From: an uncultured Lachnospiraceae bacterium
GTDB taxonomy: Bacteria > Bacillota > Clostridia > Lachnospirales > Lachnospiraceae
NCBI GenBank assembly: GCA_949472775.1
Contig: CASWVG010000024.1
Coordinates: 1-37,664 of the forward strand
Length of the DNA stretch: 37,664 bases
Reading direction: 5' to 3'
The translations under genes and the position numbers were made by a program. Positions 14,308 through 22,434 of the stretch are shown here, piece by piece (position 1 is the first letter of the stretch; the number at the start of each line of letters is the position of its first letter). The notes under the pieces were generated by a model. The model was not told the DNA's origin. It did not search any database and was given only the letters and a program-made list of their open reading frames with translations.

Positions 14308-17229
14308 TTAACGTGTCAAATATTCCACCGAACCAAAGCGTTCCTTCTGCGCCTGAATCCTCTCCTCATTTCCCACCACGCACAGACAGTCATCCTCCAT
14401 AAAAGCGCGGATATGCGCCGCCAGTTTACGGATGGTCTCCGCATCCGCCGAAAGCAGCTCGTCGCGCTCCTTCTGAACCCTCTCAAAAGCAAGCCCCGTC
14501 ATATAACCGATAAGGGAATAAGTCCCTCTCGCCGCAGGTGTAAGCGGCATATCCAACGCGCTGACCGCCCCGATGATATACTGGGTCATGGTTCGCTCGT
14601 CCGCGTCGAAATCTGCCACGAAATCTGCCGCATTCTCATATACCTCTATGGTTTTTTCCAGATTCGGATCCCTGTAGGAGACAAAATAACTCTCCCCGGT
14701 CTTTCCGAACTGGCACATGCAGCCATAAGCGCCGCCCTTGACACGCACCTGCATCCACAGATACTCATAACTCATCACCACCTTGAGCACCCGGAGCGCC
14801 CCTGTGTAGGAAAGTCCCTTGTCCGCGTAATTACCAGCCCGGCATACATACTGGATCTGGGCAGAACTCATCAGCCCCTCATTCTTCTTCACTGGGCAGG
14901 GCACATAAGGTTTCCCTTCCACCGTTTCACGGTAAAGCTTCGCCTTTAAGCCTTCAATCAGCTTTTCAAGCCCGTCAAGCCCGTTTCTTTCTGCCGTGAA
15001 ATCCACCATCAGGTTCTCCGGACGGAAGATACAGTGCACCAGCCGTTCCATATTGTCGGAAAGCTCCTCTTTCTTCCCCTCAAAATCTTTCTCAAGCCCC
15101 TCTAGCAGCCGGTAAAATGCGAGACCGTTCACCTGATCCATCAGATGCGCCTGCTTCGACAGATACGATAACGCCTGGCCTGCCGCGAGGAAATGTCCCG
15201 CGTCCATCATCTGTGCCTGCTTGACGGAGCGGTTCTCCGCCACCAGTTCAAACAGCCGCTTCGCATCCGTATAGACTGATTCAGTCAATATTTCCCCCGC
15301 CAGTTCAAAAGCTCTGGGAAGGTTTTCATACAGCGCCTTTACCTTCAGTTCAAAAGTCAGTTTATATTTCGACAGATCGTCCGCATTCGTGTAGACATTT
15401 ACCGCAGGCGCGATCCCGCCGGTCTGCAGATGGATCTCGTTGTACAGTTCGCTGTAGGAACGCTTTTCGGTGTCAACCAGTCCAAGCATCACCTGCAGAA
15501 GCCCTACATAGGGGAACAGCTCCTCAGGCACCTGTTTAAGGTCAAAGAGAAACCGCAGATACCCGATCCCGTTCGTATATATGTCATGGTATAAAAGCGT
15601 CGTATCTCCGGCACGAAGTTCCTCATTGCAGTAAGGACGCGCCTTTTTCCCGATATCTTCCCGGGAAAGGAGCGGAATCTTTTTCAGATCCTCCTCCCTG
15701 TCCGGCGCCTCCTGATAAGCGACGAGTGCCTCCGTCTCCTCCACGATCCGCGCAATCTCCTCTTTCGTCATGCCCGCCTTCTTTGCCGCAAGCTTCTCAG
15801 CCAGAGCCTTATCCCGTTTTCCCGTAAGCCCTTTCACGGGGCGCACCACCACCACGCTTTTGTGCGTGTTATCCAGCAGGCGGCTCTTTAGCATATCCTC
15901 ATAGAAGGAGGACTCCACCTCCTTCTTAAGCGTCTTATAAGTCTCGTCAAGTTTAAGATAATCAAAAGGCTTCCCATCATCATAAAGCCAGGTCTCAAAC
16001 ATCTGCAGACCGTACATCAACCCCTTCGGGTAGGAACCGTAGTCCGCCTCCCGGTACTTAAACTCATCATGGTTAAGCGCCGCCTTAAGCGCTTTCTTCT
16101 CCACACCGTCCTCAGACAGACTCTTAAGTGTGTCCTCGATAATCTTTACAAACTCTTCCCTCTGGCCGCCCTCCGCGTTCTTCGCCACAATAGAGAAATA
16201 GGGCTGTTTCACATCTGCGTCGTAAAAACTGCTGATGTCCGTGCCGATTCCCGCATCTAAAAGTGCTTTCCTCACAGGCGCGCCGGGTGCGCCAACCACC
16301 GCGTCCGCAAGCGCCTGAAAGCCAACGCTCACCTCAGGGTCCAGATTTTCTCCCAGTGAGACATTGTAGGAGAGATAGGTATTCCCCTCCTCCGGCTCGC
16401 TCTCCATGATCGGATACTCTTTCTCCACAAGCACACTCTTCCCAAAAGGCGGCTCCGTCGCAGGTGCGGAATCCACCGCAAGTGCCTCGTACTTTGACAG
16501 ATACGCCTCATCGAGATAGGCGAGTCTCTCCTCCATATCCATATCCCCGTAGAGGTAAATATAGCTGTTGGAAGGGTGATAATATCTCTGATGGAACGCC
16601 AGAAAATCCTCATAGGTCAGCTCCGGGATCACCTCCGGGTCGCCGCCCGACTCCACCGCGTAGGACGTGTGCGGATAAAGGGAGTTCATAATCTCCCGGT
16701 ACAGCACGTCATCCGGGGAAGAGAACGCCCCCTTCATTTCATTGTAGACCACGCCGTTGATCGTCAGCTCATCGTCCGCGCTCTCCAATTCGTAGTGCCA
16801 CCCTTCCTGTCTGAAAATTTTCTCCTCGTGATAAATATTCGGATGAAGCACTGCGTCCAGATACACATCCATCAGATTCTTAAAATCTTTGTCGTTGCAA
16901 CTCGCCACAGGATAAACTGTCTTATCCGGGTAAGTCATGGCATTTAAGAATGTATTTAAGGATCCCTTAGCCAGCTCGATAAAAGGATCCTTGACCGGAT
17001 ATTTCTCAGATCCGCACAACACCGTGTGCTCGATGATATGCGCCACCCCCGTGCTGTCCTTTGGCGGTGTGCGGAAACCGATATAGAACACCTTGTTCTC
17101 ATCGTCGTTAGAAAGAAGCGCCACCCGCGCCCCTGTTTTATTATGTTTCAAAAGATAGCCGTCCGACTTAAGCTCCTCAATCCGCTGTTTTGAAATGACG
17201 GTATACGCCTGTAAGTTTTCTAAATTCAT
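14308..17229 (-). CDS. M16C zinc metallopeptidase (insulinase family, PreP/Cym1-like)
   Basis: A 973-residue single-chain peptidase of the M16C group, which degrades peptides inside a closed chamber. The inverted zinc motif H64-I-I-E-H68 is in AHIIEHTVLCGSEKYPVKDP, followed by the family signature FIELAKGSLNTFLNAMTYPD. The length and the two-half architecture (catalytic N-half, inactive C-half) agree with presequence-protease homologues. There is no signal peptide, so it is cytoplasmic. GGAG lies about seven bases before the ATG at 17229. The upstream leader carries a 33-bp tandem repeat and structured element B. The substrate is unknown. Confidence 0.93.
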   Translation of the reverse strand: MNLENLQAYTVISKQRIEELKSDGYLLKHNKTGARVALLSNDDENKVFYIGFRTPPKDSTGVAHIIEHTVLCGSEKYPVKDPFIELAKGSLNTFLNAMTYPDKTVYPVASCNDKDFKNLMDVYLDAVLHPNIYHEEKIFRQEGWHYELESADDELTINGVVYNEMKGAFSSPDDVLYREIMNSLYPHTSYAVESGGDPEVIPELTYEDFLAFHQRYYHPSNSYIYLYGDMDMEERLAYLDEAYLSKYEALAVDSAPATEPPFGKSVLVEKEYPIMESEPEEGNTYLSYNVSLGENLDPEVSVGFQALADAVVGAPGAPVRKALLDAGIGTDISSFYDADVKQPYFSIVAKNAEGGQREEFVKIIEDTLKSLSEDGVEKKALKAALNHDEFKYREADYGSYPKGLMYGLQMFETWLYDDGKPFDYLKLDETYKTLKKEVESSFYEDMLKSRLLDNTHKSVVVVRPVKGLTGKRDKALAEKLAAKKAGMTKEEIARIVEETEALVAYQEAPDREEDLKKIPLLSREDIGKKARPYCNEELRAGDTTLLYHDIYTNGIGYLRFLFDLKQVPEELFPYVGLLQVMLGLVDTEKRSYSELYNEIHLQTGGIAPAVNVYTNADDLSKYKLTFELKVKALYENLPRAFELAGEILTESVYTDAKRLFELVAENRSVKQAQMMDAGHFLAAGQALSYLSKQAHLMDQVNGLAFYRLLEGLEKDFEGKKEELSDNMERLVHCIFRPENLMVDFTAERNGLDGLEKLIEGLKAKLYRETVEGKPYVPCPVKKNEGLMSSAQIQYVCRAGNYADKGLSYTGALRVLKVVMSYEYLWMQVRVKGGAYGCMCQFGKTGESYFVSYRDPNLEKTIEVYENAADFVADFDADERTMTQYIIGAVSALDMPLTPAARGTYSLIGYMTGLAFERVQKERDELLSADAETIRKLAAHIRAFMEDDCLCVVGNEERIQAQKERFGSVEYLTR

Positions 17230-17280
17230 TTATGCTCCTCTCTTTATTCCACACCACTTGTTTTAATCCTGCACTCTGCA

Positions 17281-17412
17281 TTTACAAAAAATGCCGCCCT
17301 CTGGCACCCTTCATTTACAGAGAATACCGCCCTTTGGCACTCTTCATTTACGGAGAATGCCGCTCTCTGGCACCCTTCATTTACAGAGAATGCCGCTCTC
17401 TGGCATTCTCCA
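17281..17412. repeat. Four tandem 33-bp units
   Basis: Units at 17281-17313, 17314-17346, 17347-17379 and 17380-17412 each begin TTTAC and end in TTCA or TCCA, with a few substitutions. A partial unit may precede them at 17269-17280. Each contains the core (G)AGAATGCCGCTCTCTGGCA, which is the first hairpin of element B, so the array looks like a local expansion of that hairpin. There are no spacers, so it is not a CRISPR. The 11-codon period leaves both strands open, but there is no sign of translation. Confidence 0.9.
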
Positions 17413-17493
17413 GTGTGAGAGGGAGTTGCAAGCAACTCCTAGAGTTTCTTGGCGTCCCGTCCTATGGCGGGACGTCTTTAGAAACTCTTCTCA
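17384..17493 (-). repeat. Structured intergenic element B, upstream of the M16C peptidase gene
   Basis: Three strong hairpins lie in a row. GAGAATGCC/GGCATTCTC is at 17386-17410. GGAGTTGC/GCAACTCC is at 17422-17439. AGAGTTTCT/AGAAACTCT at 17441-17488 has an inner CGTCCCG/CGGGACG. An outer TGAGA (17416-17420) / TCTCA (17489-17493) closes the second and third. The order and spacing match element A at 10202-10304, with different stem sequences that keep pairing. Confidence 0.6.
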
Positions 17494-17527
17494 TGTTAGT
17501 ATACCACCGTCTGGAAAAATTATCTAT

Positions 17528-18295
17528 CTACGTTTTCCCGAAAACGCCGACCTCCACGCGTTCCTTCCCTTTCCTGCTCACGCCTGTCTGACCGTAGAAA
17601 ATAAATTTCCCGAATCCGCGCACGGTGACAGCGTCTTCCGCTTTCAACTGGCAGGAAAGGTTCTGCGTCTGTATGCCGTTTATAAAAATACGTCCGTTAT
17701 TAAATAAATCTCTGCTCTCTTCCCTGGATAAATTGTACACTTTGGAAATCACGCCGTCGGCCCTTGGAGATGCCACCGTCACCGAAACCCGTTCCGGCTC
17801 TGCCTGTTCCAGCACGGTTTCCCCTTCCGCCCGCTTACAGACGACATTCGTATGCCTCACCCTGTCCAGATTTTCCGCAATATAATCCGCGATGTTTTCA
17901 TGGCAGAAAAGCAGGGCGCCCTTCTCTCTCACGAAAAAATCACCTACCACATCCCGCTCAATTCCAAGATTCATCACCGCGCCGAGAAAATCCCTGTGAG
18001 TCAGGTTCTCCGCAAACTTAGGAGTCCTTGGCAGAATCTCCATGCGCACAATGGGAAACGCTTCCTCGTAGCCAGGATCGCCGAATCGGATGATCTTTCT
18101 CTCGCACAGCGGCGCACCGCCCTCCATCCTGACCCCCGCGTAGGAAACCTCCCGCTCCACCGCGTAGTATGCCTGCTGTTCTGCCAGCCCCAGAAAGGGC
18201 GTGTATGTATATATGCTGCGGGTATACGACTTATCCGCCAGCTCGATCAGCCTCTTTTTTAACTGCTGTATGTCCTTTTCGTCCGTGACCGCCAT
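17528..18295 (-). CDS. ylmH: YlmH-family RNA-binding protein (S4 domain)
   Basis: A 255-residue protein with a C-terminal S4 RNA-binding domain (RADGVISKVYNLSREESRDL then LFNNGRIFINGIQ) after a globular YlmH N-terminal region (RRTPKFAENLTHRDFLGAVMN-like core: TPKFAENLTHRDFLGAVM). YlmH homologues bind ribosomal complexes, have been linked to ribosome-associated quality control, and often sit in the division/cell-wall ylm cluster. Here the gene lies alone, upstream of the M16C peptidase gene. The start at 18295 (MAVTDEKD) has GGAGGA seven bases upstream; a longer in-frame start at 18358 has none. Confidence 0.88.
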   Translation of the reverse strand: MAVTDEKDIQQLKKRLIELADKSYTRSIYTYTPFLGLAEQQAYYAVEREVSYAGVRMEGGAPLCERKIIRFGDPGYEEAFPIVRMEILPRTPKFAENLTHRDFLGAVMNLGIERDVVGDFFVREKGALLFCHENIADYIAENLDRVRHTNVVCKRAEGETVLEQAEPERVSVTVASPRADGVISKVYNLSREESRDLFNNGRIFINGIQTQNLSCQLKAEDAVTVRGFGKFIFYGQTGVSRKGKERVEVGVFGKT

Positions 18296-18370
18296 ACTTT
18301 CTCCTCCAAAATGAATCCACATTTTTGATCTGTTCCAGCCAATGCGCCTTTTGGTCACATGTAAATACCG

Positions 18371-19171
18371 TTACGACCCGCTCGACTGGTAATGCCTGAC
18401 GCCGAATCGCCACAGCGCATAGGACGGCAGCAAAAACCAGACCGCCAGCAGCGGGACAAAGATCAAAAACAGGCTGCTGTCCCTGTCCAGAATATATAAA
18501 AGCGGATAATATTGTATCAGCGCATAGGGGATGAGAAAGGTTGTCACAAGCAGCGTCTTCTTCCCGTAGATGCTGACCGGGTATTTCCCGTACTCCCTCG
18601 CCCCGTCCGTGAGGATGTTCATAAACTCCAATCCCTCCAATGTAAAAAAGCACAGCGCGGCACGAATCAGAAACAGCCCTGAGAAAACGGCGCATCCCCC
18701 AATCAGCATAAAAATAACTGCCGTAATTTTAAGAAATTTCCATTCCACGCCGCATCGGGACACCCCATAGCAGAACATGACCACCGCCTGCAGCATCCTG
18801 CCGATTCTCGTCAGCTCAAACTTGCTTCCCAGCACCTGCAATATCTCATTCCTGGGGCGTACCAGTACCTGATCAAAACTGCCAGTGCGCACCATTTCCG
18901 GGAAAAGATCGAACCCTCTGGCAAGCATCTCCGCCAGGGAAAATTCCAGAAGCACCACGGAAAAACAGAGCAGCACCTCGCTGTAAGTGAACCCGCCCAC
19001 CGACTGAAACCGCCGGAACATAAAATAAATCCCGAGAAACACGTTAAAGGACACCAGAAACTGCCCCAGGGCCGTCAGAAAAAAGGAAGTCTTATACTGC
19101 ATCGCACTTCTTACATTGATCGACAAATAATGCCCGTATAGTCTGACGGCGCCTTTCCGTTTTAACAGCAT
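18371..19171 (-). CDS. ABC-2 type exporter permease (COG3694-like)
   Basis: The second membrane subunit of a three-gene exporter. About 266 residues with six predicted membrane helices, e.g. FFLTALGQFLVSFNVFLGIY, TAVIFMLIGGCAVFSGLFLI and FLIFVPLLAVWFLL. The cytoplasmic motif FDQVLVRPRNEILQVLGSKF is typical of this permease family. The start at 19171 has GGAGG eight bases upstream and lies 4 bp after the stop of the previous permease; the longer frame to 19225 would overlap it. It is expected to pair with the 271-residue permease as a heterodimer driven by the ATPase encoded at 20004-20795. The substrate is unknown. Confidence 0.85.
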   Translation of the reverse strand: MLLKRKGAVRLYGHYLSINVRSAMQYKTSFFLTALGQFLVSFNVFLGIYFMFRRFQSVGGFTYSEVLLCFSVVLLEFSLAEMLARGFDLFPEMVRTGSFDQVLVRPRNEILQVLGSKFELTRIGRMLQAVVMFCYGVSRCGVEWKFLKITAVIFMLIGGCAVFSGLFLIRAALCFFTLEGLEFMNILTDGAREYGKYPVSIYGKKTLLVTTFLIPYALIQYYPLLYILDRDSSLFLIFVPLLAVWFLLPSYALWRFGVRHYQSSGS

Positions 19172-19175
19172 CGCC

Positions 19176-19991
19176 TCATCCTCCCTGTATCGTCGCTTTC
19201 TTTTCCGCCGCCCGGCACAGACCACTCCCCAGCAGGACCAGCACAGCCAGCCAGATTACCTGCAAAACAACCGCCCGCTCCGTCTCCGCACCTGTCATGC
19301 TGCCGCTGTAAATCCGCAGAGGCACATTCTGCATGGATGCAAACGGCAAAAGCTCCAAAACCCTCTGCCACTTTGGCGGAAAAAACGGCAGGGGAATGAT
19401 TGCTCCCGCAAAAAAATCGGCCATTGAGGTAAATACAATCCGCACCCCCTGCGGCGAAAGCGTAAAAAAAGTGGACACATACACAAACATGGAAAAGGCC
19501 ACCGTCACCAACAGCCCCAGTATCAATGTAATCAGAAACAATCCGAAATGCCATGCCGACGCCGGTTTTGCTATCCCGTAAGGCTTCGGAAGGATGGCTG
19601 CTACAATTAAGATGGGGAAACACCGCAGCACCGCGCGGGAAACCCTGGCCGCCGCACTCTGGGAAAACCACATATTATAAATTCTAATCGGCCTGCACAG
19701 CGAATAGGAAATATTACCCCTTGCTATTGCATCAAAGATATCATTATCCATCATCCATGTGGCGAACAATGCCAGAAACGCCTGCTGCATCCAAATGTAG
19801 GAGGCCGTCGCGGAAATGGTCATGGGAAACGCCTCGGCTTGCGCCTGAAAAAATGCCTGAAATACCATAATCTCCAGGAATCCCCACGCAAACTGCGTCA
19901 CCATTCCGGCCAATGCGGCGGTGCGGTACTGTAAGCCCTGCATAAAGCTCAACCGAAAAAAGGATAAATACTTGTGCATCTTCATCTCCAT
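19176..19991 (-). CDS. ABC-2 type exporter permease (COG4587-like)
   Basis: The first membrane subunit of the exporter, 271 residues with six hydrophobic segments. Family features include the N-terminal YLSFFRLSFMQGLQYR and the cytoplasmic IARGNISYSLCRPIRIYNMW, followed by ADFFAGAIIPLPFFPP before the last helices. The gene begins 12 bp after the ATPase gene and ends 4 bp before the second permease. Three in-frame ATGs (19991, 19985, 19979) are possible. A GGAG lies six bases before the last, so the true start may be 19979. Confidence 0.86.
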   Translation of the reverse strand: MEMKMHKYLSFFRLSFMQGLQYRTAALAGMVTQFAWGFLEIMVFQAFFQAQAEAFPMTISATASYIWMQQAFLALFATWMMDNDIFDAIARGNISYSLCRPIRIYNMWFSQSAAARVSRAVLRCFPILIVAAILPKPYGIAKPASAWHFGLFLITLILGLLVTVAFSMFVYVSTFFTLSPQGVRIVFTSMADFFAGAIIPLPFFPPKWQRVLELLPFASMQNVPLRIYSGSMTGAETERAVVLQVIWLAVLVLLGSGLCRAAEKKATIQGG

Positions 19992-20003
19992 TCATTTCTC
20001 ACG

Positions 20004-20795
20004 CTACTCTATATCATAGGCCCGGTAAAGCCCGGCCACCGTCTCATCAATGCCAGCATCTCCCCTCTTAATATCCTCCAGCGTCCCGTCCAGCAAAATC
20101 TTTCCTTTTCCGATCAGAATGATTCGCTGAGACAGCGCCTCTATATCCTGCATATCGTGCGTCGTCAGAATCACCGTCGTTTTATGCAGTTCGTTCTGTT
20201 TTTTTATAAATTCCCGGACGACGATTTTGGAAACCGCATCCAGTCCGATGGTCGGCTCATCCAAAAATAAAATGCGCGGGCTGTGCAGCAGGGAAGCCGC
20301 AATCTCGCACCGCATCCTCTGCCCCAAAGACAACTGCCTTACGGGGGAGCGCAGCAGCTCCGTCAAATTCAGCAGCTCCGTCAGCTCTTCCAGATTGTTA
20401 CGGTAAGCTGCTTTTGGAATCGAATAAATATCTTTTAACAACTCAAAGGAATCGATCACAGGGACATCCCACCAGAGCTGCGACCGCTGCCCGAACACAA
20501 CGCCGATTCCCTTCACATGTTCCATTCGGTTTTTGTGCGGGATTCTGCCATCCACCATCACAGTGCCGCTATCCGGCGTCAAGATACCGCTCAAAATTTT
20601 GATGGTGGAGCTTTTTCCCGCGCCGTTTGGTCCGATATAGCCCACCATCTCCCCGTCGCTGATCTGAAAGGAAACGTCAGAAAGCGCATGAATCACCTCA
20701 TACTCCCGGCGAAACAGCGCTTTAAAAGCCTCGCCGAATCCCGCGTTTCTCTTTGCAATTTTATAGGATTTGCATACATGCTCCACAGTAATCAT
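20004..20795 (-). CDS. ABC exporter ATP-binding protein (COG4586-like)
   Basis: A 263-residue ATPase that powers the two permeases encoded just downstream. Walker A is GPNGAGKS (55-62), the signature LSLGQRMR begins at 155, and Walker B is ILFLDEPT (175-182). The family marker FGQRSQLWWDVPV (about 101-113) separates this ATPase from NatA-type ones and fits the pairing with the two permeases. The start at 20795 has GGAGG seven to eight bases upstream. An intrinsic terminator lies just upstream, so the operon must have its own promoter in about 20800-20830 or depend on read-through. No clear promoter was seen. Confidence 0.9.
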   Translation of the reverse strand: MITVEHVCKSYKIAKRNAGFGEAFKALFRREYEVIHALSDVSFQISDGEMVGYIGPNGAGKSSTIKILSGILTPDSGTVMVDGRIPHKNRMEHVKGIGVVFGQRSQLWWDVPVIDSFELLKDIYSIPKAAYRNNLEELTELLNLTELLRSPVRQLSLGQRMRCEIAASLLHSPRILFLDEPTIGLDAVSKIVVREFIKKQNELHKTTVILTTHDMQDIEALSQRIILIGKGKILLDGTLEDIKRGDAGIDETVAGLYRAYDIE

Positions 20796-20830
20796 TGGTT
20801 TTCCTCCGAATATCCATATTACCACACAGC

Positions 20831-20863
20831 AAAAAACCCGGCAAGGAAATGATTCCTGCCGGG
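20831..20863 (-). terminator. Intrinsic terminator downstream of the decayed toxin-antitoxin pair
   Basis: On the minus strand CCCGGCAGGAA and TTCCTTGCCGGG form an 11-bp stem with a one-base bulge, followed by TTTTTT. It separates the broken toxin-antitoxin genes from the ABC exporter operon. Confidence 0.85.
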
Positions 20864-20880
20864 ATGGTATTTTGTCTTTT

Positions 20881-20949
20881 TTAGCAACTCAAGGTGCCCA
20901 CATGACTCAATGCTATAAGCGGCGTTGTGTTTACCACTACTTTACGCAT
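20881..20949 (-). pseudogene. DUF3368 (PIN-like) toxin remnant
   Basis: Only 22 codons remain: MRKVVVNTTPLIALSHVG, then TLSC and a stop. VVxxTTPLIALSxxGxL is the conserved N-terminus of DUF3368 proteins, PIN-domain-like toxins paired with UPF0175 antitoxins. The ATG overlaps the stop codon of the antitoxin remnant (GCG TAA with A-ATG), the usual coupling in such pairs. Everything after the first strand and helix is gone, replaced by an intrinsic terminator, so no nuclease can be made. Confidence 0.75.
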
Positions 20950-21195
20950 TCTCCATCTCCTCCAAAAGTTCCTCCTCAGACGCAAACGCAAATATGGAAA
21001 TTTCGTTCATCCCAAGATACTTTATGAACTCTTCCTTCGACATTTCCGCAACACTGGCACAATAATCAAGAGATACCTTTTTGTTTTTATACAAATCCAC
21101 CGCAAGCATTTTTTCATATATTCCGCAAAATCATTCATATCTTCGTGAAGATCCAACAGTATTTCTTCCGGGACATTAATTGAAACCACGCACAT
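20942..21195 (-). pseudogene. UPF0175 antitoxin gene broken by a frameshift
   Basis: The ATG at 21195 (GGAGGG upstream) opens MCVVSINVPEEILLDLHEDM then NDFAEYMKK, after which the frame is lost at a run of six A residues (21109-21114 on the minus strand). One more A would restore it. The other frame continues MLAVDLYKNKKVSLDYCASV, AEMSKEEFIKYLGMNEISIF and ends EEELLEEMENA. The joined sequence has the UPF0175 pattern (xLPEEI, LAxxLYKxxKxSL, AAExxxMSxxEFxxxL). It lies upstream of the truncated DUF3368 gene. The break may be real or a sequencing error in the homopolymer, but the toxin truncation argues for real decay. Confidence 0.78.
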
Positions 21196-21248
21196 ATCTT
21201 TCTTCCCTCCTCTGCTGCTTTATAACTTTATTATACCCTAATCAAAAA

Positions 21249-21917
21249 CTATTTCAACAAATAAGCAAAAACCGGCAGCCCCACCGACGTCAGCACATCA
21301 TAGAAACCGTGAGCAATCACCAGAGGCACAATCGTCCCTTCCTTTTTGCGGAAAAGATAGATGCATAAAATCACCACATTCGTCGCAAGATTGTAAAATT
21401 CTCCAAAGGTATGCTGCATGGTAAACCAGTGAATCAGATAAAAAAGAAGGATATTTATCGCCACACAAATCCATCTTTGAGAGAAAATATCCTGCGTCTT
21501 TTTCAGCAAAAAACCGCGGAATATGAGTTCTTCCGCGAATCCCACGCACACAAAGCAGTACAGCAGCATCACCACCATATACACGGGATCCGGCGCCATC
21601 GCGTAGGCCGAATAATCCATTTTCATAAGCAAAAGCGGTATCTGCTGTACGATAAACATACAGATTCCCAGCCCAATCCCTTCCCAGATATGTCTCGCAC
21701 AAACAAATTTCAGCCCCAAGTAAGATAACGACTGTTTTTCTACTTTAAGGACATAAAAGAGCAGTACCGCACAGGGAATCCAATAAGCCAGTACACCAGC
21801 CAAAAGTCCGTATCCGGCGCCAAATACAGCCATCAAAATAGTAAGCGCCGCCATCACCCCAACGCATACGGCCAGCTCTGTCACCGCCCTTTTCTTTTCC
21901 ACTTTACTGTTTTCCAT
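21249..21917 (-). CDS. CPBP-family intramembrane glutamic endopeptidase
   Basis: A 222-residue polytopic membrane protein of the CPBP/Abi family (Rce1-like). The catalytic motifs are present: E129-E130-x-x-x-R134 (EELIFRG), H163 in a membrane helix (YLIHWF), and H203 with D207 (IAHGFYDVL). At least six hydrophobic segments are visible. Members process peptides or small proteins in the membrane, and several act in bacteriocin immunity or quorum signalling; the substrate here is unknown. The start at 21917 has GGAGG seven bases upstream. It stands alone between the decayed toxin-antitoxin pair and the Trp transporter leader, which runs the other way. Confidence 0.88.
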   Translation of the reverse strand: MENSKVEKKRAVTELAVCVGVMAALTILMAVFGAGYGLLAGVLAYWIPCAVLLFYVLKVEKQSLSYLGLKFVCARHIWEGIGLGICMFIVQQIPLLLMKMDYSAYAMAPDPVYMVVMLLYCFVCVGFAEELIFRGFLLKKTQDIFSQRWICVAINILLFYLIHWFTMQHTFGEFYNLATNVVILCIYLFRKKEGTIVPLVIAHGFYDVLTSVGLPVFAYLLK

Positions 21918-22033
21918 TGTCACACCTCCCATTTATTTTCCCACATGTATCTTACAACATCTGCATATTCTTTTTCTTAATGCAACCTTTCTGTTACCTT
22001 AAACCGGTTTCCACCACTTTCCTTTTTCTGCGT

Positions 22034-22049
22034 CTCGCTTTTTCGCGAG
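22034..22049. repeat. Short inverted repeat CTCGC/GCGAG
   Basis: A 5-bp stem with a 6-nt loop, in the gap between the CPBP gene and the T-box promoter. Nothing else was seen in 21918-22033. Confidence 0.25.
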
Positions 22050-22069
22050 TTAAAAATGATAAAAAATAT

Positions 22070-22098
22070 TTGACAATCTGTCACAAAAGTATTATTGT
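22070..22098 (+). promoter_or_regulatory. Promoter of the T-box-trpXYZ unit
   Basis: A perfect -35 TTGACA (22070-22075), a 17-bp spacer and TATTGT (22093-22098) place the transcription start about 30 bp before the T-box stem I. Confidence 0.7.
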
Positions 22099-22130
22099 GT
22101 AATAAATTAATTGCAAAAACACATATCTGA

Positions 22131-22424
22131 AACCTTTGAGAAAGAGTAGTAAGTATGGGTTACCCATTACAGAGAGCCGTCGGCTGGTGAAAGACGGCAT
22201 GGCACTTATACCGAATGGACTTTCGAGGCCGGGTGGAAATGTCAGTGCATACCGACAAAGTAATCCCCGGCGGGAACCGCGCCCGTTACCAAGGCGGCAT
22301 ATATGATTGTATATGGAAAAAGTGGATCGGGGAGTCATACTTCCTGTATCAATTTGAGTGGTACCGCGATAATAACCTATGTTTATTACCGTCTCAAGCA
22401 TCTATTGCTTGAGGCGGTTTTTTT
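22131..22424 (+). promoter_or_regulatory. T-box riboswitch with UGG (tryptophan) specifier
   Basis: A leader RNA that senses uncharged tRNA and lets transcription pass its terminator. Stem I has the AGTA motif, AGAGAG, and GGCTGGTGAAAG. The basal GAAAG (22139-22143) pairs with CTTTC (22220-22224). Just inside it lies the specifier codon TGG (22216-22218) followed by A, reading Trp. The T-box core TGAGTGGTACCGCG is at 22355-22368 in the antiterminator. A terminator CCGTCTCAAGCA / TGCTTGAGGCGG (22389-22417) ends in TTTTTTT. The Trp specificity fits the trpXYZ-type transporter genes downstream. Confidence 0.93.
22389..22424 (+). terminator. T-box regulated intrinsic terminator
   Basis: The stem CCGTCTCAAGCA (22389-22400) / TGCTTGAGGCGG (22406-22417) has one wobble and is followed by seven T. 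Its 5' half must be released when the T-box antiterminator forms. Confidence 0.93.
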
Positions 22425-22434
22425 GCGCGAATAA

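Noticed and set aside
17281..17412. CRISPR-like array
   Set aside because: Units are contiguous with no spacers, and no cas genes are nearby.
17232..17591. 119-codon plus-strand ORF with repeated FIYRECRSLA units
   Set aside because: Produced by the 33-bp tandem repeat, whose length is a multiple of three; no ribosome-binding site.
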